A stretch of DNA of 64,000 nucleotides from Pseudomaricurvus sp965656525 (GCA_965656525.1 CBFHKY010000001.1:1-64000); one strand, 5' to 3'. Shown: positions 44,064 to 53,693, counted from the first letter of the stretch. A program made the numbers and translations. The notes: generated by a model from the sequence alone, not told the origin.

Positions 44064-44492
44064 ATGTCCCATCAATACACGATTTCTGAATTGTCTGCTG
44101 AGTTCGATATCACGACGCGCACGATTCGTTTTTACGAAGAGAAAGGCTTGTTGTCACCTTTACGCAAAGGTCAGTCACGTGTTTATACCCCGGCCGACCG
44201 CACTAAGCTGAAATTAATACTAAGAGGTAAGCGGCTAGGTTTTACTCTGGAAGAGAGCAGCTCCATCATCGAAATGTATCAGCCCACGCAGGACAACAGT
44301 GATCAACTGTTGACCCTCCTGGCCAAAATCCGCGAAAAGCAAACCCAGTTACAGCAACAGCTACGGGATATTGAGGTAATGATGTTAGAGCTGGCTGAGG
44401 CTGAAGAGACATGCCTCACCGCATTAGACAATAAAAGCACCGATTATGATAAAGACAAGGCTGTACCGCAGTTGGCGGTCAAGCCAATCTGA
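44064..44492 (+). CDS. liuR: MerR-family regulator LiuR
   Basis: About 142 aa. The MerR winged-helix start (YTISELSAEFDITTRTIRFYEEKGLL) is followed by LILRGKRLGFTLEE and a long dimerisation helix. No metal-binding cysteine pattern is present, fitting the acyl-CoA-responsive subgroup. It stands before liuB-liuC-liuD, which it should repress when leucine breakdown products are absent. The start could be 44055 or 44064; the latter matches family length and neither has a strong ribosome-binding site. Confidence 0.88.
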   Translation: MSHQYTISELSAEFDITTRTIRFYEEKGLLSPLRKGQSRVYTPADRTKLKLILRGKRLGFTLEESSSIIEMYQPTQDNSDQLLTLLAKIREKQTQLQQQLRDIEVMMLELAEAEETCLTALDNKSTDYDKDKAVPQLAVKPI

Positions 44493-44593
44493 CGGCTTCT
44501 AAACAGTATTGATCACATACGACGATCACACATTTTTTGTATCGGCAAATGATTGATTTGCCTGAACCAAACCAGCCCACGACGGTACTCAAT

Positions 44594-46201
44594 ATGGCGA
44601 CCATAAAATCAAAAATAAATACCCGTAGTGAAGACTTTGCTGCCAACGCTGCACATATGCAATCCCAAGTCGATGACTTACGAGGCAAACTAGAAACCAT
44701 CAAGCTTGGCGGTGGTGAAGTGTATCAAGAACGGCACAAGTCACGCGGTAAATTGCTGCCACGTGAGCGTATTAATGCTCTGCTTGATCCCGGCTCTCCA
44801 TTTTTAGAGCTTTCTCAGCTGGCTGCTTATGATGTCTACGATGATGATGTTCCAGCCGCGGGGATTATTACCGGGATTGGCCGTGTTGCGGGGCAAGAAT
44901 GCATGATTGTTGCAAATGATGCCACCGTGAAGGGTGGCTCTTACTACCCGCTTACCGTTAAAAAGCACATTCGTGCGCAGACTATTGCCGATCAAAACCA
45001 CCTGCCTTGCATTTATTTGGTGGATTCTGGTGGCGCTAATTTGCCACGGCAAGACGATGTTTTCCCGGATCGCGAACATTTTGGCCGTATCTTTTTCAAT
45101 CAAGCGAATATGTCCGCTAAAAATATTCCGCAAATTGCTTGTGTGATGGGGTCCTGTACTGCCGGTGGCGCTTATGTCCCCGCCATGGCTGATGAATCCA
45201 TTATCGTTAAACAACAAGGCACGATCTTTTTAGCTGGCCCCCCTTTGGTGAAGGCGGCTACGGGTGAGGTAGTGAGTGCTGAAGATTTAGGTGGCGCTGA
45301 TGTGCACTGTCGTACCTCTGGCGTATCAGATTATTACGCACAAAACGATCACCATGCACTGGAGTTAACGCGGCAATGCATTTCTCGCTTAAATCGCTCT
45401 AAGTCAATAGCCCTAGACATTCGAGAGCCGAAAGAGCCCCTGTATTCCCCAGAAGAAATTTATGGCGTTATTCCTAAGGATGCTCGCCAACCCTACGATG
45501 TGCGTGAGATTATTGCGCGCACCGTTGATGGCTCTGAGTTTGATGAATTTAAAGCCTTATACGGCACAAGTCTGATTACGGGGTTCGCAAGAATTCATGG
45601 TTACCCAGTCGGTATAGTGGCGAACAATGGCATTCTTTTTGGTGAATCTGCACAAAAGGGCGCGCACTTTGTTGAGTTGTGCTCACAGCGTAAGATCCCT
45701 TTGGTTTTCTTGCAGAACATCACAGGCTTTATGGTTGGTCGCCAATACGAAGCAGGGGGTATCGCTAAGCACGGAGCCAAGATGGTTATGGCCGTTGCGT
45801 GTGCCAATGTGCCTAAGTTGACCGTTTTGATTGGTGGCTCTTTTGGTGCGGGCAACTACGGTATGTGTGGTCGTGCTTATGACCCACGCTTCTTATTTAT
45901 GTGGCCAAATGCTCGTATTTCAGTCATGGGCGGTGAGCAGGCGGCAGGCGTGATGGCTCAACTGCGCCGCGACCAACTGGAAAAGAAAGGCCAAGAATGG
46001 AGTTCTGAAGAGGAGACTGAGTACAAAAAACCGATTCTCGATACTTACGAAGAGCAAGGGCACCCTTACTATGCTTCGGCACGGCTGTGGGATGACGGCG
46101 TCATTGATCCTGCTGAAACTCGTATGACATTAGGGTTGGCTTTATCCGCCGCACTGAACAAACCGATAGAAGAGACTCAATTCGGTATTTTCAGGATGTA
46201 A
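44594..46201 (+). CDS. liuB: Methylcrotonyl-CoA carboxylase, carboxyltransferase (beta) subunit
   Basis: 535 aa. Carboxyltransferase domain with SRGKLLPRERINALLDPGSPF, VANDATVKGGSYYPLTVKKH and DSGGANLPRQDDVFPDREHFGR, the last being typical of methylcrotonyl-CoA rather than propionyl-CoA carboxylase. It moves CO2 from biotin to 3-methylcrotonyl-CoA in leucine breakdown. ATG 44594 (MATIKSKINTRS) matches the family N-terminus; the frame from 44537 is longer without support. Its alpha partner is liuD. Confidence 0.95.
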   Translation: MATIKSKINTRSEDFAANAAHMQSQVDDLRGKLETIKLGGGEVYQERHKSRGKLLPRERINALLDPGSPFLELSQLAAYDVYDDDVPAAGIITGIGRVAGQECMIVANDATVKGGSYYPLTVKKHIRAQTIADQNHLPCIYLVDSGGANLPRQDDVFPDREHFGRIFFNQANMSAKNIPQIACVMGSCTAGGAYVPAMADESIIVKQQGTIFLAGPPLVKAATGEVVSAEDLGGADVHCRTSGVSDYYAQNDHHALELTRQCISRLNRSKSIALDIREPKEPLYSPEEIYGVIPKDARQPYDVREIIARTVDGSEFDEFKALYGTSLITGFARIHGYPVGIVANNGILFGESAQKGAHFVELCSQRKIPLVFLQNITGFMVGRQYEAGGIAKHGAKMVMAVACANVPKLTVLIGGSFGAGNYGMCGRAYDPRFLFMWPNARISVMGGEQAAGVMAQLRRDQLEKKGQEWSSEEETEYKKPILDTYEEQGHPYYASARLWDDGVIDPAETRMTLGLALSAALNKPIEETQFGIFRM

Positions 46202-46223
46202 TCAAAATAAATCCAATAGAGAA

Positions 46224-47021
46224 ATGATGATGAGCGATGTAAATATTTTGGTGAGTTTGGATGATCGTGGTGTTGCCACTGTCACCATGAATCGCCCTGA
46301 CAAGCATAACGCGTTTGATGATGGCGTCATTGCGGAGTTAACCGAAGCTTTTAATGGTCTCGCTAAAAACCCCGATGTTCGTGTGATGATCTTGGCGGCA
46401 GAAGGCAAGAGTTTTTCTGCCGGAGCTGACTTGGGGTGGATGCAGCGCATGGCTACCTATAGTTTCAATGAAAATTTGCGCGATGCTAATCAACTTGCCA
46501 ACATGTTAAAAACTCTGAATAACCTTCCTTTCCCGACCATTGCGCGAGTCCAAGGCGCCGCTTTTGGTGGTGCTGTGGGCTTAGTCAGTTGCTGTGATAT
46601 GGCTGTTGCAGGCCCCAGAGCCAGTTTTTGCTTGAGCGAAGTTAAAATCGGGTTAATACCGGCAACCATCAGCCCTTATGTCATTGCCGCTATCGGCCAG
46701 CGAGCTTCACGCCGGTATTTTATGACGGCTGAACGCTTTTCTGCAGAAGAGGCCGAGCGTCTAGGTTTAGTTTCACAAGTAGTCACCGCCGAAACCTTAG
46801 ATACAACTATTGAAGGCTTGGTTGAGGCGCTATTAGGGAACAGCCCAGAAGCGGTTAAAGCTGCAAAACGCCTAGTGTTCGCTGTGGAAAACCGCATCGT
46901 CAACGATGAACTGATCGCACAAACCAGTGAGCAGATTGCGAACATTCGCGTATCAGAAGAAGGACAAGAAGGTCTTGGTGCCTTTCTAGAAAAAAGACCA
47001 GCTCGCTGGATCGTAAGGTAG
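46224..47021 (+). CDS. liuC: Methylglutaconyl-CoA hydratase
   Basis: About 265 aa, crotonase fold. It has VTMNRPDKHNAFDD, the oxyanion-hole phrase GKSFSAGADLGWMQRM and VQGAAFGGAVGLVSCCDMAVA. Together with its place between the two carboxylase subunits this points to hydration of 3-methylglutaconyl-CoA to HMG-CoA. Several adjacent ATG codons exist at the start (46224, 46227, 46230), each a usable choice. Confidence 0.92.
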   Translation: MMMSDVNILVSLDDRGVATVTMNRPDKHNAFDDGVIAELTEAFNGLAKNPDVRVMILAAEGKSFSAGADLGWMQRMATYSFNENLRDANQLANMLKTLNNLPFPTIARVQGAAFGGAVGLVSCCDMAVAGPRASFCLSEVKIGLIPATISPYVIAAIGQRASRRYFMTAERFSAEEAERLGLVSQVVTAETLDTTIEGLVEALLGNSPEAVKAAKRLVFAVENRIVNDELIAQTSEQIANIRVSEEGQEGLGAFLEKRPARWIVR

Positions 47022-47042
47022 GCTAGAGCAAGGAATACAATA

Positions 47043-49058
47043 ATGTTTAATAAAATCTTGATCGCTAACCGCGGTGAAATTGCTTGTCGTGTTATTAAAA
47101 CCGCTAGAAAATTGGGTATTGCTACGGTCGCGGTTTACTCCGACGCCGACGCAAATGCTTTGCACGTTGCTATGGCTGATGAGGCGGTCCATATCGGCGA
47201 TGCCCCATCACGTGACTCCTATTTGCGATTCGATAGAGTTATCGATGCAGCCAAAAAAACAGGAGCAGAAGCTATTCATCCTGGATACGGCTTTTTGAGT
47301 GAAAACTCAGAGTTCTGTGCGGCCTGCAAAGACAACAATATTGTATTCATTGGGCCACCAGTAGGTGCCATTGAAGCTATGGGTTCAAAATCGGCTGCTA
47401 AGCGCATTATGGAAAAAGCCAATGTGCCCTTGGTGCCCGGCTATCATGGCGAAGATCAAGATCCCGCAATCTTGAAGAAAGCAGCCGATGATATGGGCTA
47501 CCCGGTTTTACTTAAAGCCACTGCTGGCGGCGGTGGTAAAGGCATGCGGCAGGTGTGGTCGGCTGCAGAATTTGCCGACGGACTGGCCGCTGCTAAGCGT
47601 GAAGCGCTAAACGGTTTTAACGATGATCGTATGCTGGTGGAAAAGTACCTGACTCGTCCTCGCCATGTGGAAATTCAGGTCTTTTGTGATCAACATGATA
47701 ATGCTGTGTTTTTAGCTGAGCGCGATTGTTCCGTTCAGCGTCGCCATCAAAAAGTGATCGAAGAAGCTCCTGCACCCGGAGTTGATGACGTTCTGCGCAA
47801 CAACATGGGCGAAGCTGCTATACAGGCTGCTAAGGCGATTGCCTATGAAGGCGCTGGAACGGTTGAGTTTTTATTGGACGAAGACGGGTCTTTCTATTTT
47901 ATGGAAATGAACACCCGTTTGCAGGTTGAGCACCCCGTGACAGAAATGATCACAGGCCAAGACTTAGTGGAATGGCAGCTAAGAGTAGCCAGTGGCGAAG
48001 TGTTACCCCTGCAGCAAGATCAAATTCAGATTAACGGTCACGCCTTCGAAGCTCGTATTTACGCAGAAGACCCTGCAAATGACTTTTTACCCGTCACGGG
48101 TAACCTGGCTTTTCTACAGCCACCAGAAGAAAGTCGTCACGTCCGTGTGGATACCGGTGTACTCCAAGGTGATGAGGTAAGCGTTTATTACGATCCAATG
48201 ATCGCCAAACTGGTGGTGTGGGACGAAGATCGCGATAAGGCCTTGCGTCGATTGGGTAAAGCACTGAGCGAATACCGCATCAATGGGATGACCACAAATG
48301 TAGAGTTTCTTTACAACCTTGCCACCTGTGAGCCTTTCAAAAAAGCCGATTTAGACACGGGGTTTATTAGTAAGCACCACGACAAAATCTTCCACGATAG
48401 CGAACACGATGTAATACAGAGCGTAACACTGGCAGCGCTTTATTTGGTGTTGAAACAATCGGCCATGATGAACGCAAGCCAAGCGGGCCTGCACGATCCT
48501 TATTCACCTTGGAATCAGAGCAATGCTTGGCGCTTGAACGAGCCACATTTGCATGTGTTTGATATTTCTGTTTTAGGGGAAGTGCATAAAGCTTCGGTAG
48601 AGCAGCTCGGTTCTGGTTCCGCGATACGCTACAACATCAGCGTGGGTGATCACATGATTCGGGCGCAAGGTAAACTACAAGGCAGTGAGTTATATGCCGA
48701 TATCGACGGTTATCGCTCTACTGTCACTGTCGCCGAGCACGAAGGCTCTTGTTGTCTGTACACACAAAATCACGTGGTGCAGTTTACTCAAGTACTGGCG
48801 GATATGGGCGAAGAGGAGGCAGGCGCGGGTGCTGATGCACTCGCCGCGCCGATGAACGGCACGATTGTGACGTTATTGACGGAAGTAGGTGTGGTCGTGG
48901 AGGCAGGCGATCCCTTGTTGATCATGGAGGCCATGAAAATGGAGCATACTATTCGAGCGCCTGTATCCGGAAAAGTATCCGAGTTTTATTACAATTCAGG
49001 GGATCTAGTAGAAGGCGGTGCAGTGCTACTGGAGTTTGATGCGGCAGCAGACGACTAA
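47043..49058 (+). CDS. liuD: Methylcrotonyl-CoA carboxylase, biotin carboxylase (alpha) subunit
   Basis: 671 aa. Biotin carboxylase domain (FNKILIANRGEIACRVIKTA; ATP-grasp glycine loop TAGGGGKGMRQVWS; EMNTRLQVEHPVTEMITG), an intermediate domain, and a biotinyl domain near the end with the biotin-accepting Lys in EAMKMEH. It forms the holoenzyme with LiuB. AAGGAA lies before the ATG, 21 bases after liuC. The HMG-CoA lyase (liuE) and isovaleryl-CoA dehydrogenase (liuA) genes are not in this cluster. Confidence 0.96.
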   Translation: MFNKILIANRGEIACRVIKTARKLGIATVAVYSDADANALHVAMADEAVHIGDAPSRDSYLRFDRVIDAAKKTGAEAIHPGYGFLSENSEFCAACKDNNIVFIGPPVGAIEAMGSKSAAKRIMEKANVPLVPGYHGEDQDPAILKKAADDMGYPVLLKATAGGGGKGMRQVWSAAEFADGLAAAKREALNGFNDDRMLVEKYLTRPRHVEIQVFCDQHDNAVFLAERDCSVQRRHQKVIEEAPAPGVDDVLRNNMGEAAIQAAKAIAYEGAGTVEFLLDEDGSFYFMEMNTRLQVEHPVTEMITGQDLVEWQLRVASGEVLPLQQDQIQINGHAFEARIYAEDPANDFLPVTGNLAFLQPPEESRHVRVDTGVLQGDEVSVYYDPMIAKLVVWDEDRDKALRRLGKALSEYRINGMTTNVEFLYNLATCEPFKKADLDTGFISKHHDKIFHDSEHDVIQSVTLAALYLVLKQSAMMNASQAGLHDPYSPWNQSNAWRLNEPHLHVFDISVLGEVHKASVEQLGSGSAIRYNISVGDHMIRAQGKLQGSELYADIDGYRSTVTVAEHEGSCCLYTQNHVVQFTQVLADMGEEEAGAGADALAAPMNGTIVTLLTEVGVVVEAGDPLLIMEAMKMEHTIRAPVSGKVSEFYYNSGDLVEGGAVLLEFDAAADD

Positions 49059-49077
49059 GGTAACTTAACGCAAAAAT

Positions 49078-49098
49078 ACAGGGGGCTTCCCCCCCTGT
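49078..49098. terminator. Intrinsic terminator between liuD and the MHYT gene
   Basis: ACAGGGGG / CCCCCTGT stem with a CTTCC loop. On the minus strand the stem is followed by ATTTTTG, so it is a better terminator for the inverted gene at 49171 than for liuD. Confidence 0.75.
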
Positions 49099-49170
49099 AA
49101 AAGCTCGCCTTCAAAAGTGCCAGGGCCTTATTCTCATAGAGTCATGATTTATTGGCGCTGGTAAATCAAA

Positions 49171-50457
49171 TCAGGCAGGCTGCTCTTGTAAAGTGCCTGG
49201 CTTATTGGAAGAAGAGGCTCTGAATCGGGTCTGAACTTGCTGTGCTTTACGAATCAAGTTTTTACTGTTCGCGCCAGAAGCCGGGTATTTACTCACACCA
49301 AACCCTAAATTCACATAAACGGGTTCACCTTCAATGTTTAGAGGCGTTACGCATCGGTCCGTTAACTGCTGAATAGCATTATGAAGAAGCTTACGATCAG
49401 TCGTGGCAAATAGCGCTACGTAGCCATTACTGGTGGAACGAAAGATTGTTTCGGCCCCATGCCAATGTTGCTTCAACAATGCTGCAAAGCCCACGCTATA
49501 GGCTTGTAGAAAAGATTCATCTCGCTTTTTTGCCAAAGCTCGGTAATCAGAAAGCTCTACAAACAATAATGAGAAAGGCTGATCTGTATTACTTACAGAA
49601 GACAAGCGAATCTTTTCCAGAACTTGCTCTTCCAGCGTGGTGCGGTTGGGTAGCCCAGTTGCCAAATCATGAAACGCGGCATGCTCTGCTGCTTTTAACG
49701 CTTCTTGCTCGGCTACTTTTGCTCTTTCCATTTCACGAAAATCTTGAAATGCAATGTAGACCAACAGCATTAAAAACAAAGAGGCCACAATCGCTGTAGG
49801 AATTCCCATCCAATTCCCGCGAAGCGTATTGTCGCTGGCCATACTGGCATCCATAGGGAAGGAAACCGCTGCCATACCGGTATAGTGCATGCCGCAAATT
49901 GCAAGGCCCATCACCAAAGCAGCACCAATCTTTATCGTGATTTCGTATTGCGACGGCACGCGATCAATGTTGCGACAAATCCATAGAGCAGCCCCTGAAG
50001 CTGCAACCGCAATTACCCCAGAAAGAGCCACGATGTAGGCATCATATTGAATGGCCGGTTGCATTTGCATGGCGTACATACCGCAATAATGCATCCCAAA
50101 AATACCAAGCCCCATGACTAAAGCGCTGTTTAAAAGTCTTGCGGTGGCAACTTGCGTTTTTGTGATCACTCTTAGAGCCAGCACAGAGGCGGCGACAGCC
50201 AAAATCCATGACACAACGGTTAACGAGAGATTGAAACTCATCTCCATCGACATAGGCATTTCATAAGCGCTCATACCAACAAAGTGCATAGACCAAATGC
50301 CCGACCCTAGGCAGATGGCCCCTGCGCCCAACCAAAAACTTCGGTTACTACCATCTAGACTACGTACTCGAGTTCCAAAATAAATTGCTGAAAATGAGGC
50401 TATCACAGCCACAAGATAAGACGCTAAAACTAGTTCTAGGTCGTAAGAACCTTTCAT
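49171..50457 (-). CDS. MHYT sensor protein with degenerate GGDEF domain
   Basis: 428 aa on the minus strand. Seven membrane helices contain three MHYT motifs (SMHFVGMSA, GMHYCGMYAM, GMHYTGMAAV), proposed to bind copper and sense O2, CO or NO. A GGDEF-fold domain begins at HDLATGLPNRTTLEEQ, but the catalytic signature is replaced (RSTSNGYVALF where RxGGDEF is expected), and no EAL domain follows. It probably does not make c-di-GMP and may bind nucleotide or a partner instead. It is transcribed away from the acyl-CoA synthetase gene. Confidence 0.88.
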   Translation of the reverse strand: MKGSYDLELVLASYLVAVIASFSAIYFGTRVRSLDGSNRSFWLGAGAICLGSGIWSMHFVGMSAYEMPMSMEMSFNLSLTVVSWILAVAASVLALRVITKTQVATARLLNSALVMGLGIFGMHYCGMYAMQMQPAIQYDAYIVALSGVIAVAASGAALWICRNIDRVPSQYEITIKIGAALVMGLAICGMHYTGMAAVSFPMDASMASDNTLRGNWMGIPTAIVASLFLMLLVYIAFQDFREMERAKVAEQEALKAAEHAAFHDLATGLPNRTTLEEQVLEKIRLSSVSNTDQPFSLLFVELSDYRALAKKRDESFLQAYSVGFAALLKQHWHGAETIFRSTSNGYVALFATTDRKLLHNAIQQLTDRCVTPLNIEGEPVYVNLGFGVSKYPASGANSKNLIRKAQQVQTRFRASSSNKPGTLQEQPA

Positions 50458-50826
50458 ATATCCCCCAAAATGCTCAAAAGCGAGCCAAATCAGCTCAAAT
50501 AAAATACTACGGCCGAGATGTAAGCTTCTCGGCTCACAAGGGGTACAGGCTCAAGGGAGACCCGGATCATATAAATCGATTGATTTTATTTATCGATTTC
50601 TTAGCTTTTCTATTTAATAGGTGAAGCGTCTTAAATAAGAGGCGTCCTGAATAAGAAGCTCCTTAAATAAAAAGCCTAAGTGTCAACCTAGAATAAACAT
50701 TCAACATATAAAATAACATTCAGTATTTACAACAATAAATTCCTGTGGCATTGTTAGATCACTCTGGTGAAGGCAATAAATGTCTTTACACATAATAAAA
50801 ACAAAATTTTATACTGCGGTGAATCT
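50458..50826. other. Divergent intergenic region, MHYT gene / acyl-CoA synthetase
   Basis: About 370 AT-rich bases. It contains an inverted repeat AAATCGAT-N11-ATCGATTT (50573-50599) and three tandem 16-base units (50626-50673). No gene is convincing; an in-frame GTG at 50767 is a possible earlier start of the synthetase. Confidence 0.65.
50626..50673. repeat. Three imperfect tandem 16-bp repeats
   Basis: Units GCGTCTTAAATAAGAG, GCGTCCTGAATAAGAA and GCTCCTTAAATAAAAA follow each other without spacing, about 150 bases before the acyl-CoA synthetase start. They may be repeated operator sites or a decayed minisatellite. Confidence 0.6.
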
Positions 50827-52395
50827 ATGACTAAGCTCACTGAATATACCTCCTTCGAGGATGCACAGAAGCATGCGAATTCTGCGGCTCTCTGGGAGCT
50901 GTTTGATGGTGATCGCGAATACCTGAATATTGCTCATGAGTGCATGACGCGTCATGCTGACGGCTCCGGACGCACAGCTGTACGCATTGCCCACGCCGAC
51001 GGTGAAGATGAAATCATCAGCTTTGATGAGATCTCTGCCAAGTCAGCACAATTTGCTCACTGGCTAATAGACAACGGCATCAAAAAGGGCGATCGCATTG
51101 CCTTTATGCTGGAGCCATCTCTGCCTTTCTACATCAGCTTGTTTGGCGCCATCATGAGCGGCGCCATCAGTGTTCCTCTGTTCACTCTGTTCGGGCTGGA
51201 TGGATTGCGTTTACGTGTTGATGATTGCTCTCCAAGCTTGCTGGTAACCAATGAAGAAAAATCTGGAATTGCACATCAAATAGAAGGGTTACAGGTTGTC
51301 GTTGCGAACGATGATCTGCTTCAAAAAATCAGCAAATACCCAACCACGTTCGAAACTCAATCAAAAGCCAATGATTTGGCTGTGTTTCAATACACCTCGG
51401 GTACCACACGCGAACTTCCTGCGGCGGTTAAGCACACGCACAAAGCATTGGTGACATTGATGTTTGCTGCGTTATACGGCACAGGTATCCGCCCGGGCGA
51501 TGAATATTTTTGCCCATCCTCTCCTGCTTGGGGTCACGGTTTGTGGCATGGTACATTGGCGCCATTAGCGATGGGTGTGACGACAGGTACTTTCGCTGGT
51601 AAGTTCGACGCTGTTCGCTTAATGAAGGCTCTGCAAGATTACAAAATCACAAATATGTCTGCGGCCGCAACGCATTACCGCATGATGAGAAATTCAGGCA
51701 AAGGGTCAGACTTTGACTTTTCGATCAAAAAACTGTCTTTCACAGGTGAGCCTTGTGATCCCGCTACCTTAGACTTTATTGCTGACACCTTTAAAGTACC
51801 GGCCTGCAGCATGTACGGCACCACCGAAATTGGTGTGGTTCTCGTAAACTTCCCCGGAGCTGAAGATTACGAAGTAAGACCTGGCTCACTAGGAAAGCCG
51901 ATCCCTGGGTTAACATTAGAAGTGCATCGAGCTGATGGCACACAAACTGATGCAGGTGAAGTTGGCGAGTTGATGCTGTGGAAAAAAGATCATTGGGAAA
52001 CCACTAAAGATCTGGCGCGCGTTGATGAGGAAGGGTATCTCTATCACTGTGGCCGTGCTGATGATGTAATTATTTCAGCAGGTTGGACCATGAGTGCGGT
52101 TGAGATTGAAAATACATTGCTGAAACACGGCGATGTTGAAGAAGTGGCGGTTATCGGTGTGCCAGATGAGACCCGCGGCCAAGTAGTAAAAGCTTTTGTT
52201 GTTGGCAAGCGTACTGGCGATGATGCGTATGTCAAAGAGCTACAAAATTTTACGCGTGAACGACTTGCTCAGCATGAGTTCCCTCGTATTGTCGAGTTTG
52301 TGAATGAGCTTCCAAAAACACCAGCTGGAAAAGTTCATCGCAAGATTTTGCGTGATCGTGAAGCAGCGAAAGTTGCTGTTGCGGCTGCACACTAA
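50827..52395 (+). CDS. AMP-forming acyl-CoA synthetase (ANL superfamily)
   Basis: 522 aa. Acyl-adenylate former: phosphate loop YTSGTTRELPAAVKHTH (in place of the commoner SGTTGxPKG), CSMYGTTEIG, DDVIISAGWTMSAVEIE and the C-terminal catalytic lysine in LPKTPAGKVHRKILR. The SGTTREL form recalls medium-chain and benzoate-type ligases. It probably makes the CoA thioester that feeds the hydratase and dehydrogenase downstream. ATG 50827 (MTKLTEYTSFED) is preferred over GTG 50767. The MaoC gene follows after 19 bases. Confidence 0.88.
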   Translation: MTKLTEYTSFEDAQKHANSAALWELFDGDREYLNIAHECMTRHADGSGRTAVRIAHADGEDEIISFDEISAKSAQFAHWLIDNGIKKGDRIAFMLEPSLPFYISLFGAIMSGAISVPLFTLFGLDGLRLRVDDCSPSLLVTNEEKSGIAHQIEGLQVVVANDDLLQKISKYPTTFETQSKANDLAVFQYTSGTTRELPAAVKHTHKALVTLMFAALYGTGIRPGDEYFCPSSPAWGHGLWHGTLAPLAMGVTTGTFAGKFDAVRLMKALQDYKITNMSAAATHYRMMRNSGKGSDFDFSIKKLSFTGEPCDPATLDFIADTFKVPACSMYGTTEIGVVLVNFPGAEDYEVRPGSLGKPIPGLTLEVHRADGTQTDAGEVGELMLWKKDHWETTKDLARVDEEGYLYHCGRADDVIISAGWTMSAVEIENTLLKHGDVEEVAVIGVPDETRGQVVKAFVVGKRTGDDAYVKELQNFTRERLAQHEFPRIVEFVNELPKTPAGKVHRKILRDREAAKVAVAAAH

Positions 52396-52414
52396 TAATT
52401 AAGGAGAGATCATT

Positions 52415-53542
52415 ATGTCTACTAATAAGTTCCCCAAAATCACCGAAGAAGGCCTCGCGTCACTGCGTGAACGTATTGGGGTGAAAATTACCAATACCAT
52501 CGAGCCTTGGAATTACGAAGCTACTCGCGATGCCATTCGTCATTATGCTCACGGCATTGGCGATAACAACCCGCTGTGGTGTGATCCTGAATACGCCAAA
52601 AACACCAAATACGGTGACGTTTTGGCACTGCCAAGCTTCATGTTTACTACTAGCCGTATTATCTCTGGTTACTGTGGCGGTTTGTCTGGTGTTCACGCTA
52701 TGTGGGCCGGTGCAGATTGGAACTGGCACAAGCCAGTAAAACGTAACGATACCATCACTACAGAAGCTTACTTAAAAGACTTGGTTGAACATCAAACCAA
52801 ATTTGCTGGTCGCGCTTTCCAGCAAATTTATCACGTAGATTTTTACAACCAAGATGGCGAGCTGGTAGCAGATGCAGACAGCTGGGTATTCCGTACCGAC
52901 CGTGATGAAGCTCGCGAGCGTGGCACTAAATACACCGAAGCACGTGGCCGTGTAGAGCCCTTTACCGATGAGCAGCTAGCCGAATGGGGTAAGCTTTACG
53001 ACGAAGAAGAAATTCGTGGTGCAAATACCCGTTACTGGGAGGATGTTAAAGAAGGTGAAGAACTGCCGCGCATGATGAAAGGACCAATGACAGTCACTGG
53101 CTTCATTTGTTATGCACAAGGGTGGGGTGGCTTGTACATTCGTGCCAATAAATTGGCTCACGAAATGCAGAAGAAGCACCCTGGAACAGGTATTAAAAAC
53201 CGCTTTAACGTGCCTGATTGCCCAGAGCGTGTTCATTGGGATGAAGAGTTTGCATTAGAAGTCGGCGCCCCAGGTGCATACGACTACGGTCCAGAGCGTT
53301 GCTCATGGCTGACTCATCAAGCCACTAACTGGATGGGCGATGACGGTTTCTTGCGCAAGAGCAAAAGTGAAATTCGTCGTCACAACCCCGATGGTGATGT
53401 AATTTTCATCGACGGAACGGTAAGTCGTAAGTGGGTAGAAGATGGCAAGCACTTGGTGGAAATCAAGCAAGTCGCTAAAACTCATCGCGATGAACTGTCT
53501 GCTCAAGGTTACAGCGTTATCGAACTGCCTAGCCGTGGCTAA
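52415..53542 (+). CDS. Double-hotdog MaoC-like enoyl-CoA hydratase/dehydratase
   Basis: 375 aa with two hotdog halves. The first (about 20-170) resembles the FAS1-like/MaoC N-terminal dehydratase, with YAHGIGDNNPLWCDPEYA; the second spans about 200-370. Such double-hotdog hydratases act on bulky enoyl-CoA esters, for example in sterol side-chain and aromatic-acid breakdown. AAGGAGAG lies before the ATG. It should be co-transcribed with the acyl-CoA synthetase and ends before a strong terminator. The substrate is unknown. Confidence 0.82.
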   Translation: MSTNKFPKITEEGLASLRERIGVKITNTIEPWNYEATRDAIRHYAHGIGDNNPLWCDPEYAKNTKYGDVLALPSFMFTTSRIISGYCGGLSGVHAMWAGADWNWHKPVKRNDTITTEAYLKDLVEHQTKFAGRAFQQIYHVDFYNQDGELVADADSWVFRTDRDEARERGTKYTEARGRVEPFTDEQLAEWGKLYDEEEIRGANTRYWEDVKEGEELPRMMKGPMTVTGFICYAQGWGGLYIRANKLAHEMQKKHPGTGIKNRFNVPDCPERVHWDEEFALEVGAPGAYDYGPERCSWLTHQATNWMGDDGFLRKSKSEIRRHNPDGDVIFIDGTVSRKWVEDGKHLVEIKQVAKTHRDELSAQGYSVIELPSRG

Positions 53543-53597
53543 TTTCTTTCTAATAAAGTGCTTATATAGGCCTATTTAGATTGACGATAATCGATTG

Positions 53598-53634
53598 CCC
53601 GCACTAGAAATTTTCATCGACTTTTTAGTGCGGG
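53598..53634. other. Inverted repeat CCCGCACTA / TAGTGCGGG
   Basis: Perfect 9-bp arms separated by 19 bases, with an outer ATTGAC/GTCAAT pair. The long loop argues against a plain terminator; a regulator site or RNA structure is possible. Confidence 0.4.
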
Positions 53635-53659
53635 AGTCAATTTATCGGATTTATGCCTC

Positions 53660-53693
53660 TATAAAAATGGCCCTTTGTAGGGCCATTTTTATA
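53660..53693. terminator. Intrinsic terminator after the MaoC gene
   Basis: TATAAAAATGGCCC / GGGCCATTTTTATA, a perfect 14-bp stem with a 6-base loop and a T-run on both strands. Confidence 0.88.
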
